Both the position numbers and the translations under genes were made by a program. Positions 18,623 through 30,926 of a DNA stretch of 64,000 nt are shown piece by piece; the first letter of the stretch is position 1; each line of letters begins with the position of its first letter. Location: positions 1,933,501-1,997,500 of the forward strand of contig NW_023501036.1 of the NCBI RefSeq assembly GCF_014066305.1, in the 5' to 3' direction. The notes under the pieces are model-generated. The model was not told where the DNA came from, ran no database searches, and saw only the letters and a program-made list of their open reading frames with translations. The stretch comes from Letharia columbiana (taxonomy: Eukaryota; Ascomycota; Lecanoromycetes; Lecanorales; Parmeliaceae).

Positions 18623-21600
18623 GGTGGTAAAGGGTGAAGGTAAAGATGTTTGTGGTGTGTAGCTCTTCGTTTGAGGTGTGCGGTGTGGTGTATGTGATGT
18701 GATGTGATGTTTGGATCAAAGGTGTGTGGAAGAGGTGGGTGGATTGAGGTTAGATGTACGTGTTGTCGCCACAGTCAAAACACTCAAGTCAGGGATTCTT
18801 TTACAAGCAGGAGCTCCGGAGCTAGTACTTCTGCTTCACTGCCTAGGCGGGTAACCGGTAAAGGGGTGAATAACACCGGTCAACATTCACTATGTTGTAT
18901 CACCATTTGGGCCGACTGCGTGCAAAGCAGGGAAACAGACCTTATTGTCACTATGTTCACATTACGGTCCAGCTGGTACCCGCAACATGGTAATGAATGT
19001 GGCCAGTTCACTGCCTATGTCTCATAGCTCCGATCGGTAGCCTGCGAAACAGTAACTACTACATCTCAATTTCAGACCACTGTCCAGGCCGGCAGCCTGC
19101 ATATTCAAGGATTTTCATATCGTAGCAAAGCTTAAAAAGCTTTTGTGTACTCCGTCACTTGGAACAGGGCCTTTGACTGGCAGTACTATTCCTACAACCA
19201 AGAGTTAATGTGTTAGTACTCGTATTGCTATCTAAGCTGGTACTTCGCAGAAGCGTGAAGTTCTGGCTTAGCGTCACTGCAATCTTATTACTTCTGAATA
19301 TTGGCGGTCGGAAATACGCGGAATTTTCCGATCGGTGTCACTGTCTTTGCCTTATTCTCTCAGATGAAGATCTGCAAAAGGGTGAAGAGTTTGGGACAAA
19401 GTCACTGCGTCTAAAACACCCCTTACGTGCGGAAGTTGAAGCGTGAAGAGTTGGGGACAAAATCACTGTCTTTCTTTGCACCACCTTGGAATGTTTGAAA
19501 GTCAGGAGTGGTGAATAGTGAAAGTCAGCGTCGCTCTGAAGGGTCAGTCAGATTGTTCGAACAACACCCTCAATCGATACCATACATTAAAGTCTTTGAG
19601 ACTACCATCTTGGTAGCCTTCTGCCTCTGTATCTCTTTGGTATACATTCTTTATAGCACATAGCTATAAAATAATATACCGTCCTGGTGATAATGACACT
19701 GCTCAGTTCAATGTACACCGGCCACCACTAGCTTTCCTCGAGATGCATTTCAGGCCACAGGCACTTCTTCAGCTCAAGCTATGCTAAAAGTAGCCCCTTC
19801 ATTTGCGGGATGTTTCAGAAACCCTCCTGAGATCATCAGGCTCAAGCTGATGGCTTTCATGGCTTTCGTAGACTTCCTCAACTCTCGCCATGTGTCTTCA
19901 GGATCTTCCTGTTTCACAACCAAACGTTTAGAGAGTGTGAGCAGTGCGCGAGAAGAACGTCTCTGGTATTTCGGGATTCTCTGTGCACGGTCGCCGCTGA
20001 CACCTTGGAATTTCTCCTAACGCTGGGACACGGCGATTCTGGGGCAAGAGCGCCGCCTCTATCGAAGGCAGCTAAGCCCTTTGCGCGTCTCAGGACGCCG
20101 ATCTTGTTCTTCGCAATGCCAAGGATACACGTCCTAGTGCCGCTGTGGATGTCTTGGCATTTTGCTATGCAGCTGGAGGCATTTAGCGTCTGTCACTCGT
20201 ATCTCGGTCTTGCTTCCGATTGGTAAGAAGACAAAGCGGGGCTTCTCACCTGGATGATACCGCTGGTGGCGGGAAGGAAACTTATATAAGCAATACGGAA
20301 TCATTAGAGAGACTCTGGGCCACTTGGCAAAGGTCGAGAAGAGTTGCATCAGTTCGTCTCGAGTAGGGTCCAACTTCAAAAATGTTTTGAATTCAATTAA
20401 AGATATCTATCGCAGAATATCCGCTCAAGCAAAAGTAATCAATGAAGCCGTCTTTTCAGAACGAAATTCATGCCCAAACAAAGCCGCCATTATTCATTGT
20501 ATATTTTAGAGCATTCAAGACTCAAAGCCTAGTTAATTTCCTTGATCCAAATCGATGACAGCCTCTATTGTAGAGCATTGAAGGTCCAATGCCTATCCAA
20601 GTCACGGTTTCAGCCCTCCTACAACACACACGGCCTGACTGGGCCTAGCGCGGCTGGGCACTACCTACACACACACACAGGCTTCACAGCTAACACAGAC
20701 CTCCTCATAGCTATTTTGTTCTCACGCTGCAACTCCAGGAGCGTGGCTACTCTATCCATGGGAAATTGTCTCCTGCATCGAATGGCGAGTCTTGTCCTAC
20801 GTATAGATTTTCCCAGGGCTTCCAGTTGTTTCTCACGGTCGGAAGGTTCTGTGAGGATAGCTCGTAGAACAGTTTGCTCGTGTAGCTAAGCTAGCTGTGT
20901 GAGTGAATACTTGGCGGAGTAGTCCATGCCTCTCATGGCGAAAAATGCGGCTATCTGGGTGTCAACGGGTAGAGTCTTCTGACACAACCCGTTCCCGGCT
21001 CCATTGGGTCTAGTCTAGGGGTCTCCCTCTTCCGATTGGCCATCGGCCTGTACTTTATGCAGCTCGAGCTTGGCGCTAGCTGCTCTGCGTGTTGACGGGC
21101 TTTTGGAGCATCACGTATTTAATCACCTACCTGCATGACGTTCTTCTTCCTCCATCATAGAGTCCACACTTGGAAACATTCAGTGAATCTGCACTATTTG
21201 CTTCCCTTGCTTCCAGTACTGCTCCTTTCTCCTACGAATATATCTTAGTGACACACAGACAAGCTCACTCACAACAACCACTATTTTCTTCATTGAAGAC
21301 TTTGACCGTTGACGGTTGACCTGAAGGCTCGTGGCCATTGTTCCAAGTCCTATCCTTTCTACCAAATCATCACCTGGCAGCTTGCAAACCTTGGACAACG
21401 GCAGCAACAGACGACTTGACGTCCTACTGGCACTTGGACACACATTGTAAGTTGACATAAACATTCCTCTCCACCTTTCCACATTATGGGTCTTTTTCGG
21501 CGCTGGCCATCGTCAAATCTGCGGATCTGGAAGATAATCGACTTTCGGTGCCCGTTCAACACTTCTTGACCAGAGGTCACAGAAAGGACCTTTCTCTGGC

Positions 21601-21722
21601 TTTATTCCACCCCGCCTTTCAATATCACAACAAACGGCCTTTGTCACTTCTCTTGATCCAATACGATTGTGTACTTTCACAAAGCTAATTCGATTTCTAG
21701 ACGGCCAAACCACGCACTCATA
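18623..21722. other. Gene-poor stretch, nothing recognised
   Basis: About 3.1 kb with only short open frames in all phases. A short CA run lies near 20665-20680. No domain, splice pattern or RNA gene was recognised. The last 400 bp are CT-rich and could be the promoter of the gene at 21723. Confidence 0.4.
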
Positions 21723-23600
21723 ATGGAAGATTTTGAGCGCCTCCTCGGAGTTGGTTTACCCTTGGATAGGGTGGAGTATATTGTCTCTGCTCGTCAGCCG
21801 GTCAAGCACCTTATGCTCCTTGGCCTGCCCAAGAAGACAATTAGGAGTGTCTGGGTTGGTAGTGAATCCTGTGCCTTCAAGGGTAGTAAGTCATCTAGTC
21901 ATCTCTAAGACGCTTGCTCTTCATGCTAATTCCAAGTATTAGCTGGGCATAGACGAAATGTTACAGACCTGCGTGGCCACCACCTCACACAAAAGAGGCG
22001 GCGTTCGAACTACGCATCAAAGGACCCTGCTGCCGTGGCTCGAGAGGCGTCCGGAGATCTGCATCATAAACGATCCAAGATATTATTTGGCTCCAAGTTC
22101 ATCCCTCTTCCGGGCGAGACGATGGGCAAGCAAGTCACACAAGTCCGTGAACCACGGGAGGCTTTCCAGCCTAGAAAATCTCGCTTTTCTCCCAAAGTTG
22201 ATATGAACAACTCTAAAGCTGTCTCTGAAGAAGATTTCAAACAGATGGAAGATTTTTACAGCCATCTCTTACGTCTCAAGGATGGTGATATGAAGGTGGT
22301 TGACTTCGATCAGTTCGACTTCGATCAAGCTGAATCCGATCAGAATGACTTCGACCAGGTTGACTTTGATCAGGCTGACGCCGATCAGTATATAAATACC
22401 GGTAGCTCCAATCATGGACAGGCTAGTTCCGAAAAGGAAGTCGCCGCCTCTACCACAGAGGGTCCAGACGACTATGACATTGAGATGGCCAAGGCCGAAG
22501 AGGAGGGTTTGTTCGAAGAGCAACCCGAGCCAACTCCTCAAACCCCTGGCCTGCCTGTCTTCTTGGCCGCTGTCAATAGGGAGCCCGAGAGACAGACGAA
22601 ACGAAAGCGGGAGACCGTGTCCTCTCCCGAACTACCCACGTCCGATCTGCCTGGTGAAGCCAACCACAGCGAGAAGCGAAGGAAGCTACAGGCAGACACC
22701 GACTTTCCTCAAGTCCCAGCACCCGGGCTGCGGAAGAAGGGGAGAAAGGAACATGGGGGCAAACTCGAACCCCACCTCCTCTTTCTCCGGAGCAGCGCTC
22801 TTGCCGCTGTAGCCCAAGCGGTCGAAGCGGTCGGAGCCGTCGAAACACCGCAGGAGGACAGCCCCGACACTCCTGAGCTGGACCCTCTTGATCTTGAGTT
22901 ACTGGGAGAAGAACCTAGTAACTCGGAGCAGACACATCCTTCGGTCAGCAAAGATCTCAAAATGATCATAGCTGAGGAGATGTATCCCCTGGTCAGCCAC
23001 GACGACCTCCGTGTTGTGAGTGCAGCTGCGAATCTCCTGGATACCGACCAGGGCAATTTCAATGTCGCCAAGCTAGACTCAAAGGACCGAGAAGCTTTGA
23101 AAAAGGCTTTCGGCAATCCAGGTGGGTTGCAGCCATCGGTACATACGGAGAAGATCCCACGCACCGTGACTTTCAGCGACCGTTATTATATCAACAAGTC
23201 GTTGATGAAACGTCATGGCTACACCGAGAAGTTCAAGGCCCACGACAAGGTAATCGGGCCCTCGAAGGAATTTCAATCCTTCTTCGCGACACGACGTCAG
23301 CGCACAGAGCCCGGCGCTAGGCTTGGAGCGGAATTTGTCGCCAAGAGCTTGCTGGATGTAAGTAAGCCACACCGGTTCCCTCAGTGAAAAAATGGAGCCT
23401 TCTACTAACGATATGTCCAGGGACAGAAGTCACCGCTCAAAAGGCTCGTACGGGACTCACAGAAGTCCAACGATGCGCGCCGTAGGCAACAGTTTTCTCT
23501 CCCTGAGGCCAAGGTCAAGAAGGTCAAGAAGGTCTCCGCTAAAGACCGGAGAAAAATTGCCGTGATGAAGAAATCGGGCCTCAACGCGAAGAAAGACTGA
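21723..23600 (+). CDS. Acidic, charged hypothetical protein with Phe-Asp-Gln repeats (585 residues)
   Basis: Three exons, 21723-21885, 21943-23357 and 23421-23600, with strong splice sites (GTAAGT donors, GCTAAT and ACTAAC branch sites). The first exon gives a compact start (FERLLGVGLPLDRVEYIV). Residues about 174-204 are a tandem Asp/Gln repeat built on DFDQ. Basic clusters (RQTKRKRE, EKRRK, RKKGRKEHGG) look like nuclear signals. A more conserved-looking block follows (KMIIAEEMYPLVSHDDLRVV, TVTFSDRYYINKSLMKRHGY, SFFATRRQRTEPGARLGAEF). The tail is Lys/Arg-rich with KVKKVKKVSAKDRRKI. No domain is recognised. It is the only intact-looking multi-exon gene between 17 and 46 kb; a nuclear or chromatin-bound role is inferred from composition only. 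Confidence 0.8.
22302..22390 (+). repeat. Coding repeat built on GACTTCGATCAG
   Basis: About six imperfect 12-18 base units encode a series of Asp-Phe-Asp-Gln and related peptides within the 585-residue protein. Substitutions are mostly conservative (Glu, Ala, Asn for Phe). Confidence 0.85.
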
Positions 23601-24004
23601 GCGCCTTGTTGCAAGGTGCTTTGCAGCAAGCCATTGGTCGCCTGTGGGCATTTTTGATTCCGTACTCCAAACAGGTTCACTACCACAAAGTTTGGCCTTT
23701 TGATCGAGGCTCCCATTCCGTATTGTCACTTTTCCAGCCGGACACATCTTCAGCACCACTTACGCCCTCCCTCGCGACGACTCGATGGACCCCCCTCTCA
23801 ACATCCCTCATGAATAGCACGCCATCACCTTCCCGCTTTAGCTTGGCTTAGGTGCGTATTGCCGTCGAGCATCGTCACCATTTGTCACTTTGAAGAGAAC
23901 TCTATCACAACTATTATATATTCTACACCCTCGATACGACAAGAATGTCATGGGAGGAGGAGAACGCCCCCAATCTTGGAATCAACAAGCATTCTTGTAC
24001 CCAC
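23601..24004. other. Intergenic stretch after the 585-residue gene
   Basis: About 400 bp with CT-rich sequence and no gene; presumably holds the terminator of the upstream gene. Confidence 0.35.
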
Positions 24005-24215
24005 AGAGCCCGATGCAGGAGGTTTTGCACTGCATGAGGGTTTGTCGGCATTAGTGTTTCCAATCATTTGGAGAGGGGACAGTGGTATACTCAAACAACA
24101 ACAAGATGTTCTGACCCGACTAGCTTTGCTGTCATTGGTGACAACAACTCTTTCGTCATTTCGGCCCGATGCAGGAAGTTTTGCACTGCATGAGGTTTTG
24201 CCGACATAGCCGTTT
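24005..24215 (+). repeat. Two copies of a 60-70 bp element at 156 bp spacing
   Basis: The sequence CCCGATGCAGGAAGTTTTGC and its continuation CACTGCATGAGG occur near 24009 and again near 24165, with about ten differences over 65 bp. The offset is a multiple of three, so both copies read as PDAG(G/S)FALHE in the same open frame (23859-24209), which has no ATG. Confidence 0.85.
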
Positions 24216-25615
24216 CCAGTCGAGTGAAGACTGTGATGGGCGTTGGGCTTTCTGCAAGGAAAACAAGTGATCAAGATTGGAGTAATTCCGCATTGGTCTT
24301 TTGTCAAGCGAGCGAGTCTTACGAGCGTTAAAGACCAGCTGTTCTTCTTTTGTATACCTTTGCCATGGATGATGGTAGTCCTTTGACCACTTCTCGGAGG
24401 TAGCTAGCATGTCGAATGATCTTGAACAGTCAGAACTCAAGCAGCAGCTTAGCAACAAAAGGCACAGCTCAACCCCACAGCAAGCCTGCATACGTAGAAA
24501 ATCAAACTCTGTACTCCATTAGCCACCTCTCCAAATAAGAGTAAGTCGTGCACATGGGGAATCTCAAAAAATGCCCAAGTCCCACTGAGGCAAATCTGCC
24601 GACCGCACTGTGACACTTGGAATTCCTCTCCATCTACGCATGACTTGTGACCCATCAGTTAAAGCGAAGCATCCATCTCATCGATGCTGAAACGGTGTCA
24701 TGCCATCGAATTGCGTAGAAGAGCGGTGTTGTTCGGTACTGCGGCGATGGTATCCGGTAGATCATCACGTGATGCGAAGTCTTGGCACCCATCCCCCAGA
24801 CACTTAGGTTCTCAGGGGCATCGCCGCATTTTAATTTTAACTGGCAAGGAGCCTTGAAATTGGAAATTTTATGCTCTTCTGATTTTCCATGTCGACGGGT
24901 TCAAGCTCAATCGAGAGTATCCCGCAGAGTTATAGTAGATGAGTGGTCCAGCTCTACGAATTCTATCTTACTTCACCAGCCAGTATGAAAGCATGCTAGC
25001 CAACAGAATAGTTCGATGTTTGCTTCTCAAAATCAGATCATTAGAAGGGTCAGCTCTAGATGATCGAGATCCAGTGTACATATCTCTCTGTCAATAAAGT
25101 GGCCTTTGTCTGTTGAGGAAGGCAATCGCCGGATGCGTCGAACGCGCTTGGCAGCAAAGATGTACAATGCTTTCGCACTTAATGTAAGAAGCATGTTCGC
25201 ATCTTCCCAATTAAATGCCTTGACTTATTGATCGCCTAAGTCTCGATGGCTCGTATAGGTATATTGCGTTCGGCCTTAGTCGCCGTAGTGGGACCGGGGA
25301 CTGGGGGGACATATGATCTTACCTCTATTTCAAATACTATATCAGCGGTCGGAGACAGGACCAGCTACATATCCACCTGTTCTGCACCTCCAAGTGGCCC
25401 TTCGTTCGATTTCCTCTCTTCCAGAGCCATTGCATTCTTTGGTGCCCAACTTGCACGGCATGTAGGCTAAGTCGCTACGGTGTCAGTTTTCTACAAAAGC
25501 TAATTCATCTACAGAGGTTTAAGCGTCAAGCTCATAGGCATCGAGTGAGCTGGTACTCTTTTCTTCTATCTTACGGGGGTTTTGAGGTTCGAATCGAGGC
25601 TAGCGAGGACGGATG
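24216..25615. other. Gene-poor stretch
   Basis: About 1.4 kb. Only short frames are present, for example a 74-residue ATG frame at 25246-25470 rich in Gly, Ser and Ala that I do not trust. Nothing recognised. Confidence 0.35.
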
Positions 25616-25619
25616 TGAT

Positions 25620-25780
25620 AATCAGGGCTACACAGGCTACCAAGGCACATGGCTGGCAAGACCACAAGGCTATCGATGTACACAGCTGTCAAAAGCACAC
25701 GGCAGGCAAGAGCACACGGCTGTTGAGGAACATGGCTATCGAGGTACACGGTCATCGAAGTACACGGCTGTCAGAGCATA
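25620..25780 (+). repeat. Degenerate 16-17 bp minisatellite
   Basis: About nine units near ACACGGCTATCGAGGT, each differing at several positions, run from about 25628. Single related units (CACACGGCTAGCAGG, CACACAGCCAGCAG) occur up to about 26010, suggesting an older, longer array. Confidence 0.85.
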
Positions 25781-27353
25781 CTCCTCCTACAATCATAAAA
25801 TCCAGGATATGACTCCCAATGCCCACGGCCATCGCAAGCATCTCTCCAGGCTCATGCCCACGTCACGGTATCTGAATAGGACTTCAAAGCATACTGCTAT
25901 CTTCTAGACCCAGCACACGGCTAGCAGGGTATACGTTCAGCAGAGCTATCGCCCGCATAGCACTCGGCCCACTGCATTCTAAAGGATAGAATTCGAGTCA
26001 CACAGCCAGCAGACAGCCTACGTCAACATCAGACTTCTATCGTACCCCCATCTTATCGGCACCAGCATCCTTCGGACCTCCAGCACTGGTGCTGGCTATT
26101 CTCGCCAGGGACGTCCTCTTCGACGATTGTTTTTGGGTATTGGGGAGTTTCTTGGCGCTGGGTTATGAGAATACGTTTGTTTCGGGCCTCTATTCAGCTG
26201 CTATCACCGGCGTTGAGACAGCTCAACCACTTGTTTACATCTCATGTGGGCCCTATGTGTGTGATGCGTGAGAATGGGAACACTGAGGAGGGTTTTTGGC
26301 ATTTCGGTTGCTCTTGCAACGGTTCGTAGCGGCGACTAGGTGTCCTGGACAAATAGTCGCCGGTTGGGTCCACTCAGTGATGTAGCGGCTGCGTTATGGC
26401 GTTTATGGAGAAAATGTTTATAGCAGAACGTCATCTCCTCTAGCGATTATGCTTATATTGTCTGTCTCGTTATGCTATGTTGCAACAACCGCTCACGCCA
26501 CGAGCACCGTAACATCTTTCTCACATAATTCTGTCCGCTGCCTAGATTGAAAGGATAATATAGAATCTCGCTGTCGATTTCGGTCATCGAATGAACAGCA
26601 GCTGTGAAAAACACCTTGTGGATTGTGAAGACTATGCTCCAAGGCCAGCCTAGAGTCACAACCAGCGACATGCACCGACAAGAAAGTAGCCAGGAGTATG
26701 CCACATCCATGTCTCAGCCGGACAAGGAATCGCAGTTGTGCTTCTAGTCTCTATCGCAGAACAGCACCATGATTCCTGAGGATCTGTTGTGTGGCATTGT
26801 TCATAGCCTGCAACAACTCTGTGTATAGACACATAGAACTTGCGGTCGGTGAGGCGACCCAGGTTCTAAACGCCACACGGTCTTTGTATCCCTTGTATGA
26901 TTTCTGCACCGAACAGTGAGTTCAATTCGGAACAGCCGAATACACACACTTCCTAGTATTCCCTGCGGTAGCCTAGTCTTTGTGAGAGCCCAGTGCTCCT
27001 TCGTACGGTGCGTGTAACGCTCTCGCTGGATTGAGGTATGTAATCGCTTGCACCTCTGCAATCCAGGATGTCTAGTCGACCTATATAGTGTAGCGGCCGG
27101 TTCCATGACTTCTAAGGCGCTCTGGGGATCCTTCGGGCGGCAGGAATACGAGTACGCTGACGAGTAACCTGTGGAAGAGGACTTGTGGGGTGCCTCGAAG
27201 GAAGAACCGATGAAGGGTTTAGAGTAAGGTTGGGTGGATGGCCAGCAGAATGGCCAGAGACTAAGAGGTAGGGGTTTTCTAAACGATATGTATTAGTGTT
27301 ACTGTTTAGCCGCATTGTTCGAAAAAAGGAGCAATGTCTCTACCTAAACCCTT
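25781..27353. other. Gene-poor stretch
   Basis: About 1.6 kb, no gene recognised; contains outlying units of the minisatellite at its left end. Confidence 0.35.
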
Positions 27354-27746
27354 CTAGTGGACGAGAGAGGTAGCTAGACAAGCACTCAAGCATGGAGTTA
27401 AACCCTTGATGTCCAGTGCTTTTCTCTTTTGGTACAGCTGCCTAGTGTTCTTGCCTCTCTCATATCCAGAGTCCCTCTCTTCTAGCGTCCAGTATTGCAT
27501 GCAGAGGTGTGGATCATTGGGAGAGGAGACGGATGGGCGAATAGCGACAAGTTTCGAGTTGATAGAGCGCAGATGGAGAGGGATTTGCATATCTGCGAAG
27601 AACCGGCATCGCTGTGCCCGGGCTGCCGGGAGGGCGCTGTCGTCTCTGGGAAGGATGCTCGAGAGGTAATTGCTATAGTTCTGCTCTGGTATTTCATGTT
27701 TTGCAGCAAAGTACATGTCTGTCTCCCCCTTTTGACTGCGGGTCAT
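27354..27746 (-). CDS. Doubtful hypothetical ORF, 130 residues
   Basis: Uninterrupted from ATG 27744-27746 to the stop at 27354. The N-terminal half (EIPEQNYSNYLSSILPRDDS) looks protein-like, but there is no known domain, signal peptide or splice evidence, and an opposite-strand frame covers most of it. Listed because it is the longest ATG frame in this 5 kb. Confidence 0.2.
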   Translation of the reverse strand: MTRSQKGETDMYFAAKHEIPEQNYSNYLSSILPRDDSALPAARAQRCRFFADMQIPLHLRSINSKLVAIRPSVSSPNDPHLCMQYWTLEERDSGYERGKNTRQLYQKRKALDIKGLTPCLSACLATSLVH

Positions 27747-28455
27747 TGCACTGCTGAAGCACTCTGGTCTAGACCGGCACCATGTCTCAATTAGCTAGGT
27801 ATGGGGAGATGCAAGAGTACCAACCCACTCACTTCTAACAGGTGGAGAAAAGCTTGGAAAAATTCTTTTTCGATCATGCCCTGGCCTAAGTGCCCAGCCC
27901 TCACCAGCACGGTGTCAGTCCAAGTGGGCAAAAAGACGGAGCAACAACCCTAGGCACACGGCGCCACCGAACCAATGGGGGGCTCTCAAATCTTGGCTTG
28001 AAATGAATGATATCCGCATGTCCTGCCAACTGCGCAGGAGGATGACTTGGCAATCCCTTCTCGGCGCTACCATTGACAATATCCACGGGAACCTTCGAAA
28101 ACAATCCGTCTCCCGCATCGAGTCTGTGGCTATCGAGTCCTCAGCCGCCTTCGTCGACAAAAGAAGCAGTATTTGAGTCTCGAGACCGCTGTTTACTAAA
28201 GTCGAAAGGAACTTTCTAAGCCACCGACTCTCTACATTTCGCCTTTACTATGCAGGTCCTCAGCTGCCTCCCTGGGGCCTATACTAGTGAAGCGATCCTT
28301 AGCTGTTGAACTCGCTCTTCACAGGATCAGAAAGAAGCTTCCAACATCACTTCGACCCCTGGTGCGCTACTACGCGGTCTAGTAGATTGAGGGGCAGGGT
28401 AGAAGGAGGAAGCAACGAATCGCTCTAGAGCTTTCTGTTCGATGAATAACAGAAG
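27747..28455. other. Gene-poor stretch
   Basis: About 700 bp with short frames only; nothing recognised. Confidence 0.35.
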
Positions 28456-28800
28456 CTAACTCCATTTAGCTCCACAGCCACATGACCCCTTGCTTCTGGC
28501 GAGTGAAAGAGCTCCTGCGCTGATAGAGGAAAGGGAATGAAGCCGTACTAGGCCGTCAAGAGCCATCTTCACGCATGGAACTAGGGCAGATCCCATGCTT
28601 CTGGCGAATGAGAGAGCCCCTACGCTGATAGAGGAAAGGGAATGAGGGCGTAGCAGGCTGTCAAGGGTCATCTTCACCCACGGAAGGAGGGCAGATCCCA
28701 TGCTTCTGGCGAATGAGAGAGCTCCTACACTGATAGAGGAAAGGGAATGAAGCCGTAGCAGGCTGTGAAGGGTCGTCTTCACGTATGGAATGATGGCATC
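28456..28800 (-). repeat. Three 105-bp tandem repeats, open on the minus strand
   Basis: Units begin with GCTTCTGGC at 28492, 28597 and 28702, exactly 105 bp apart, and share long identical blocks such as CTGATAGAGGAAAGGGAATG. Because 105 is a multiple of three, the minus strand reads as a 35-residue repeat (LHSLSSISVGALSFARSMGS with a Leu-rich linker) from 28782 to 28456. The frame has no ATG (it opens with GTG), so translation is uncertain; it could be an internal exon. Confidence 0.9.
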
Positions 28801-29489
28801 AACAGCAATGACGGGTCATGCCTTGAGCCTACGCCACCTAGGAGACCAATCAGATAATTAGAAGGGTGAATCGACAGCCCACCATAGACACTGTTCTTCA
28901 CCGGTTCGTGAGGTGTCAAAGAAAGCCTCGCTCGCATTCCTTTGACCATATTTTGGTCTATACCGAATCCGGCGATTGGAAGACCAATCAACCCTTCCTC
29001 TAGACAAAGGGAATACGTCCCACGCTGCAGATCGCAATAGTGACCTCTGCATGACCTGCAGTCAGTGCTGCGAGTGATTCTTCACCTCACTTGAGGGCCA
29101 TGGGGGTTAGGACAGGGGCACGATTGGTCGATGAATGACACAAACTAATTTAGCGAGGTTCACCGGGTCCCTTTTCTTCCACTTCTTCCTCCACCACACT
29201 TAACAACTCCACACTCCTCATCATCCTTCAGTCGAACAACATCTAGTCCTTTTATGTTCTTGCAGGAGGTACAGCAAAGCTTCTCATCATCGTCTTGGAC
29301 ATTTGAACATGTCTAGCTGTTTACCAGCAGGCCTGAACTCCATGTTACGCACACAACACTATGGAGCACAGTGAGTTCTCTTCATCGATGTAAGACTACC
29401 ACCTGCAACACAACCCTACTTAGTACTCGTTCAGCATCTCTTTCCACATGCTCAGGGTGGCTCACTTCCTTGAAGGCAAGGAGGTAGCC
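28801..29489. other. Stretch before a small spliced reading
   Basis: About 690 bp. Around 29308-29390 there is an ATG followed by a GTGAGT donor and a TTAG acceptor, which may be a first exon of the gene at 29490, but frames do not join cleanly. Otherwise nothing. Confidence 0.3.
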
Positions 29490-29949
29490 TACTGTGGCAC
29501 CAGACCAAGTGTCTAGATGGCGACATCCTCTCTTCCACAGTAAGTATTTGCAACGTTTCACCGTCCTCTGCTAACAGCTTCAGGACATCAGCGAGCTCAC
29601 CTGCCGAGGTCTCTAGCTGAGCTTGACTACGACCAAGGCACTGACCTCCGACACATCGACGACAAGGACCTCAACTGCCACGACGATCACCCAAAGCCAT
29701 GCTTCCTACTCCATGGCATTCAAGCTCAACAGCTTCAAGGTTCGTAGCACTGCCTGTCCTACTGTATAAGCTAAGTGCTAAACACAAATAGTGATCGTGC
29801 TTACCAGTGGAGTGGACGATGGTGATCTTTTCACATCAGAAGCCAACACTCCCACCACTGCTTCCAACAGCACTCTACCTTCCTCTCGCGGCAGCTCAAC
29901 TTTGTCACAGCTAGCTAGCAGTCAGTGCTCTGAGCTTACAGAACTTTAA
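29490..29949 (+). CDS. Small spliced hypothetical gene, 5' end unclear
   Basis: Exons about 29490-29539, 29584-29739 and 29792-29949 join in frame through introns of 44 and 52 nt with GCTAAC and GCTAAG branch sites. The reading includes LAELDYDQGTDLRHIDDKDL, then after the last intron VIVLTSGVDDGDLFTSEANT and a Ser/Thr-rich end (STLSQLASSQCSELTEL). An in-frame stop lies just upstream of the first exon and no ATG is found, so an earlier exon must exist or the gene is broken. Not recognised. Confidence 0.45.
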
Positions 29950-30926
29950 CCGGCTCTGTTCTGCGACTTGATCGATGCTATCGAGGCTCCTTCCGTTATA
30001 TCAGCCATGTCTTCTGCAGCGACAGTGTGGAACGTGGTCGAACCCAAGGCACCAAGTAAGTGATTCGTTGTTGACCAAGGTTCACTCACTGACCTTGAAC
30101 ACAGACACTTTCTCAAAGCATACCTTCTAAATACACATGGACTCAAACGGCGAAAACTTTCTTCTGTTGCACTTGACTCTTGGTATTAACTACCAAGAGC
30201 TGTCCTGGAAACGGTTTGACTCGTCGCACTAAGTTCCTGGAGAGAAACCTGCACTCTCTCAGTCTAAGAACGCACAAGTTTATCGCGACCTCGTCGAAGG
30301 GTATAAAAAACCCTGCTGCCTTTCCTACTCCTTCTTCATCGAAAAGTCTGCCATAGGCACACGGCCAACCCATATTCCAACCAACCTTGGGTGGCTACAG
30401 GACATCAACTGTGCAACTTCCAAAATCGCCACGAATCCCTAAAAAGCGTTCATCGATCTCATGTCCAGCAACGCATCAACGCCATTCCTCAAGCAGCAGA
30501 GCAAGGCTTGGATGTCAACTCGCGAACAACCAATGCTGGCCGACCAAGAAAACAGTCAAACGTCAAGTTGGCACAAGATGACGAGCCGCAACACTTGGGA
30601 GACGATAGTGCGTGCGAGAACATATGCCTAAGTCAGTCTTGGGTATATATATACATATTGCAAGATGGGGATGTTGGGTTACTTCTCCACAAGGTCAGTA
30701 AGTCTACCCCATCCTTGTGCCCGTCTCGCATCCATGACCTCAGACTTACCAAGCTGGTGAAAACTTCTAGCTCGCACCATCAAGAATTCCACCAGCGAAG
30801 CATAGACGGCCAAGAAGATTCGAAAGGCTTTGGAGTACGTTGGCCCGATTGACATGAGATATGTCAGTAGCTTTGAGACCCTTTCTTGCTCGATGGAAGA
30901 TCCTATTCCTGAGTTCCGAACTTTAG
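29950..30926. other. Exon-like stretch leading into a kinase fragment
   Basis: About 1 kb. Plus-strand frames at 30391-30852 (Gln/Ser/Arg-rich) and around 30830-30930 read like protein in part and may belong to the broken kinase gene that follows. No start or domain can be fixed. Confidence 0.3.

Noticed and set aside
25575..25600. GGTTCGAATC resembling a tRNA B box
   Set aside because: No A box, acceptor stem or anticodon arm could be folded around it.
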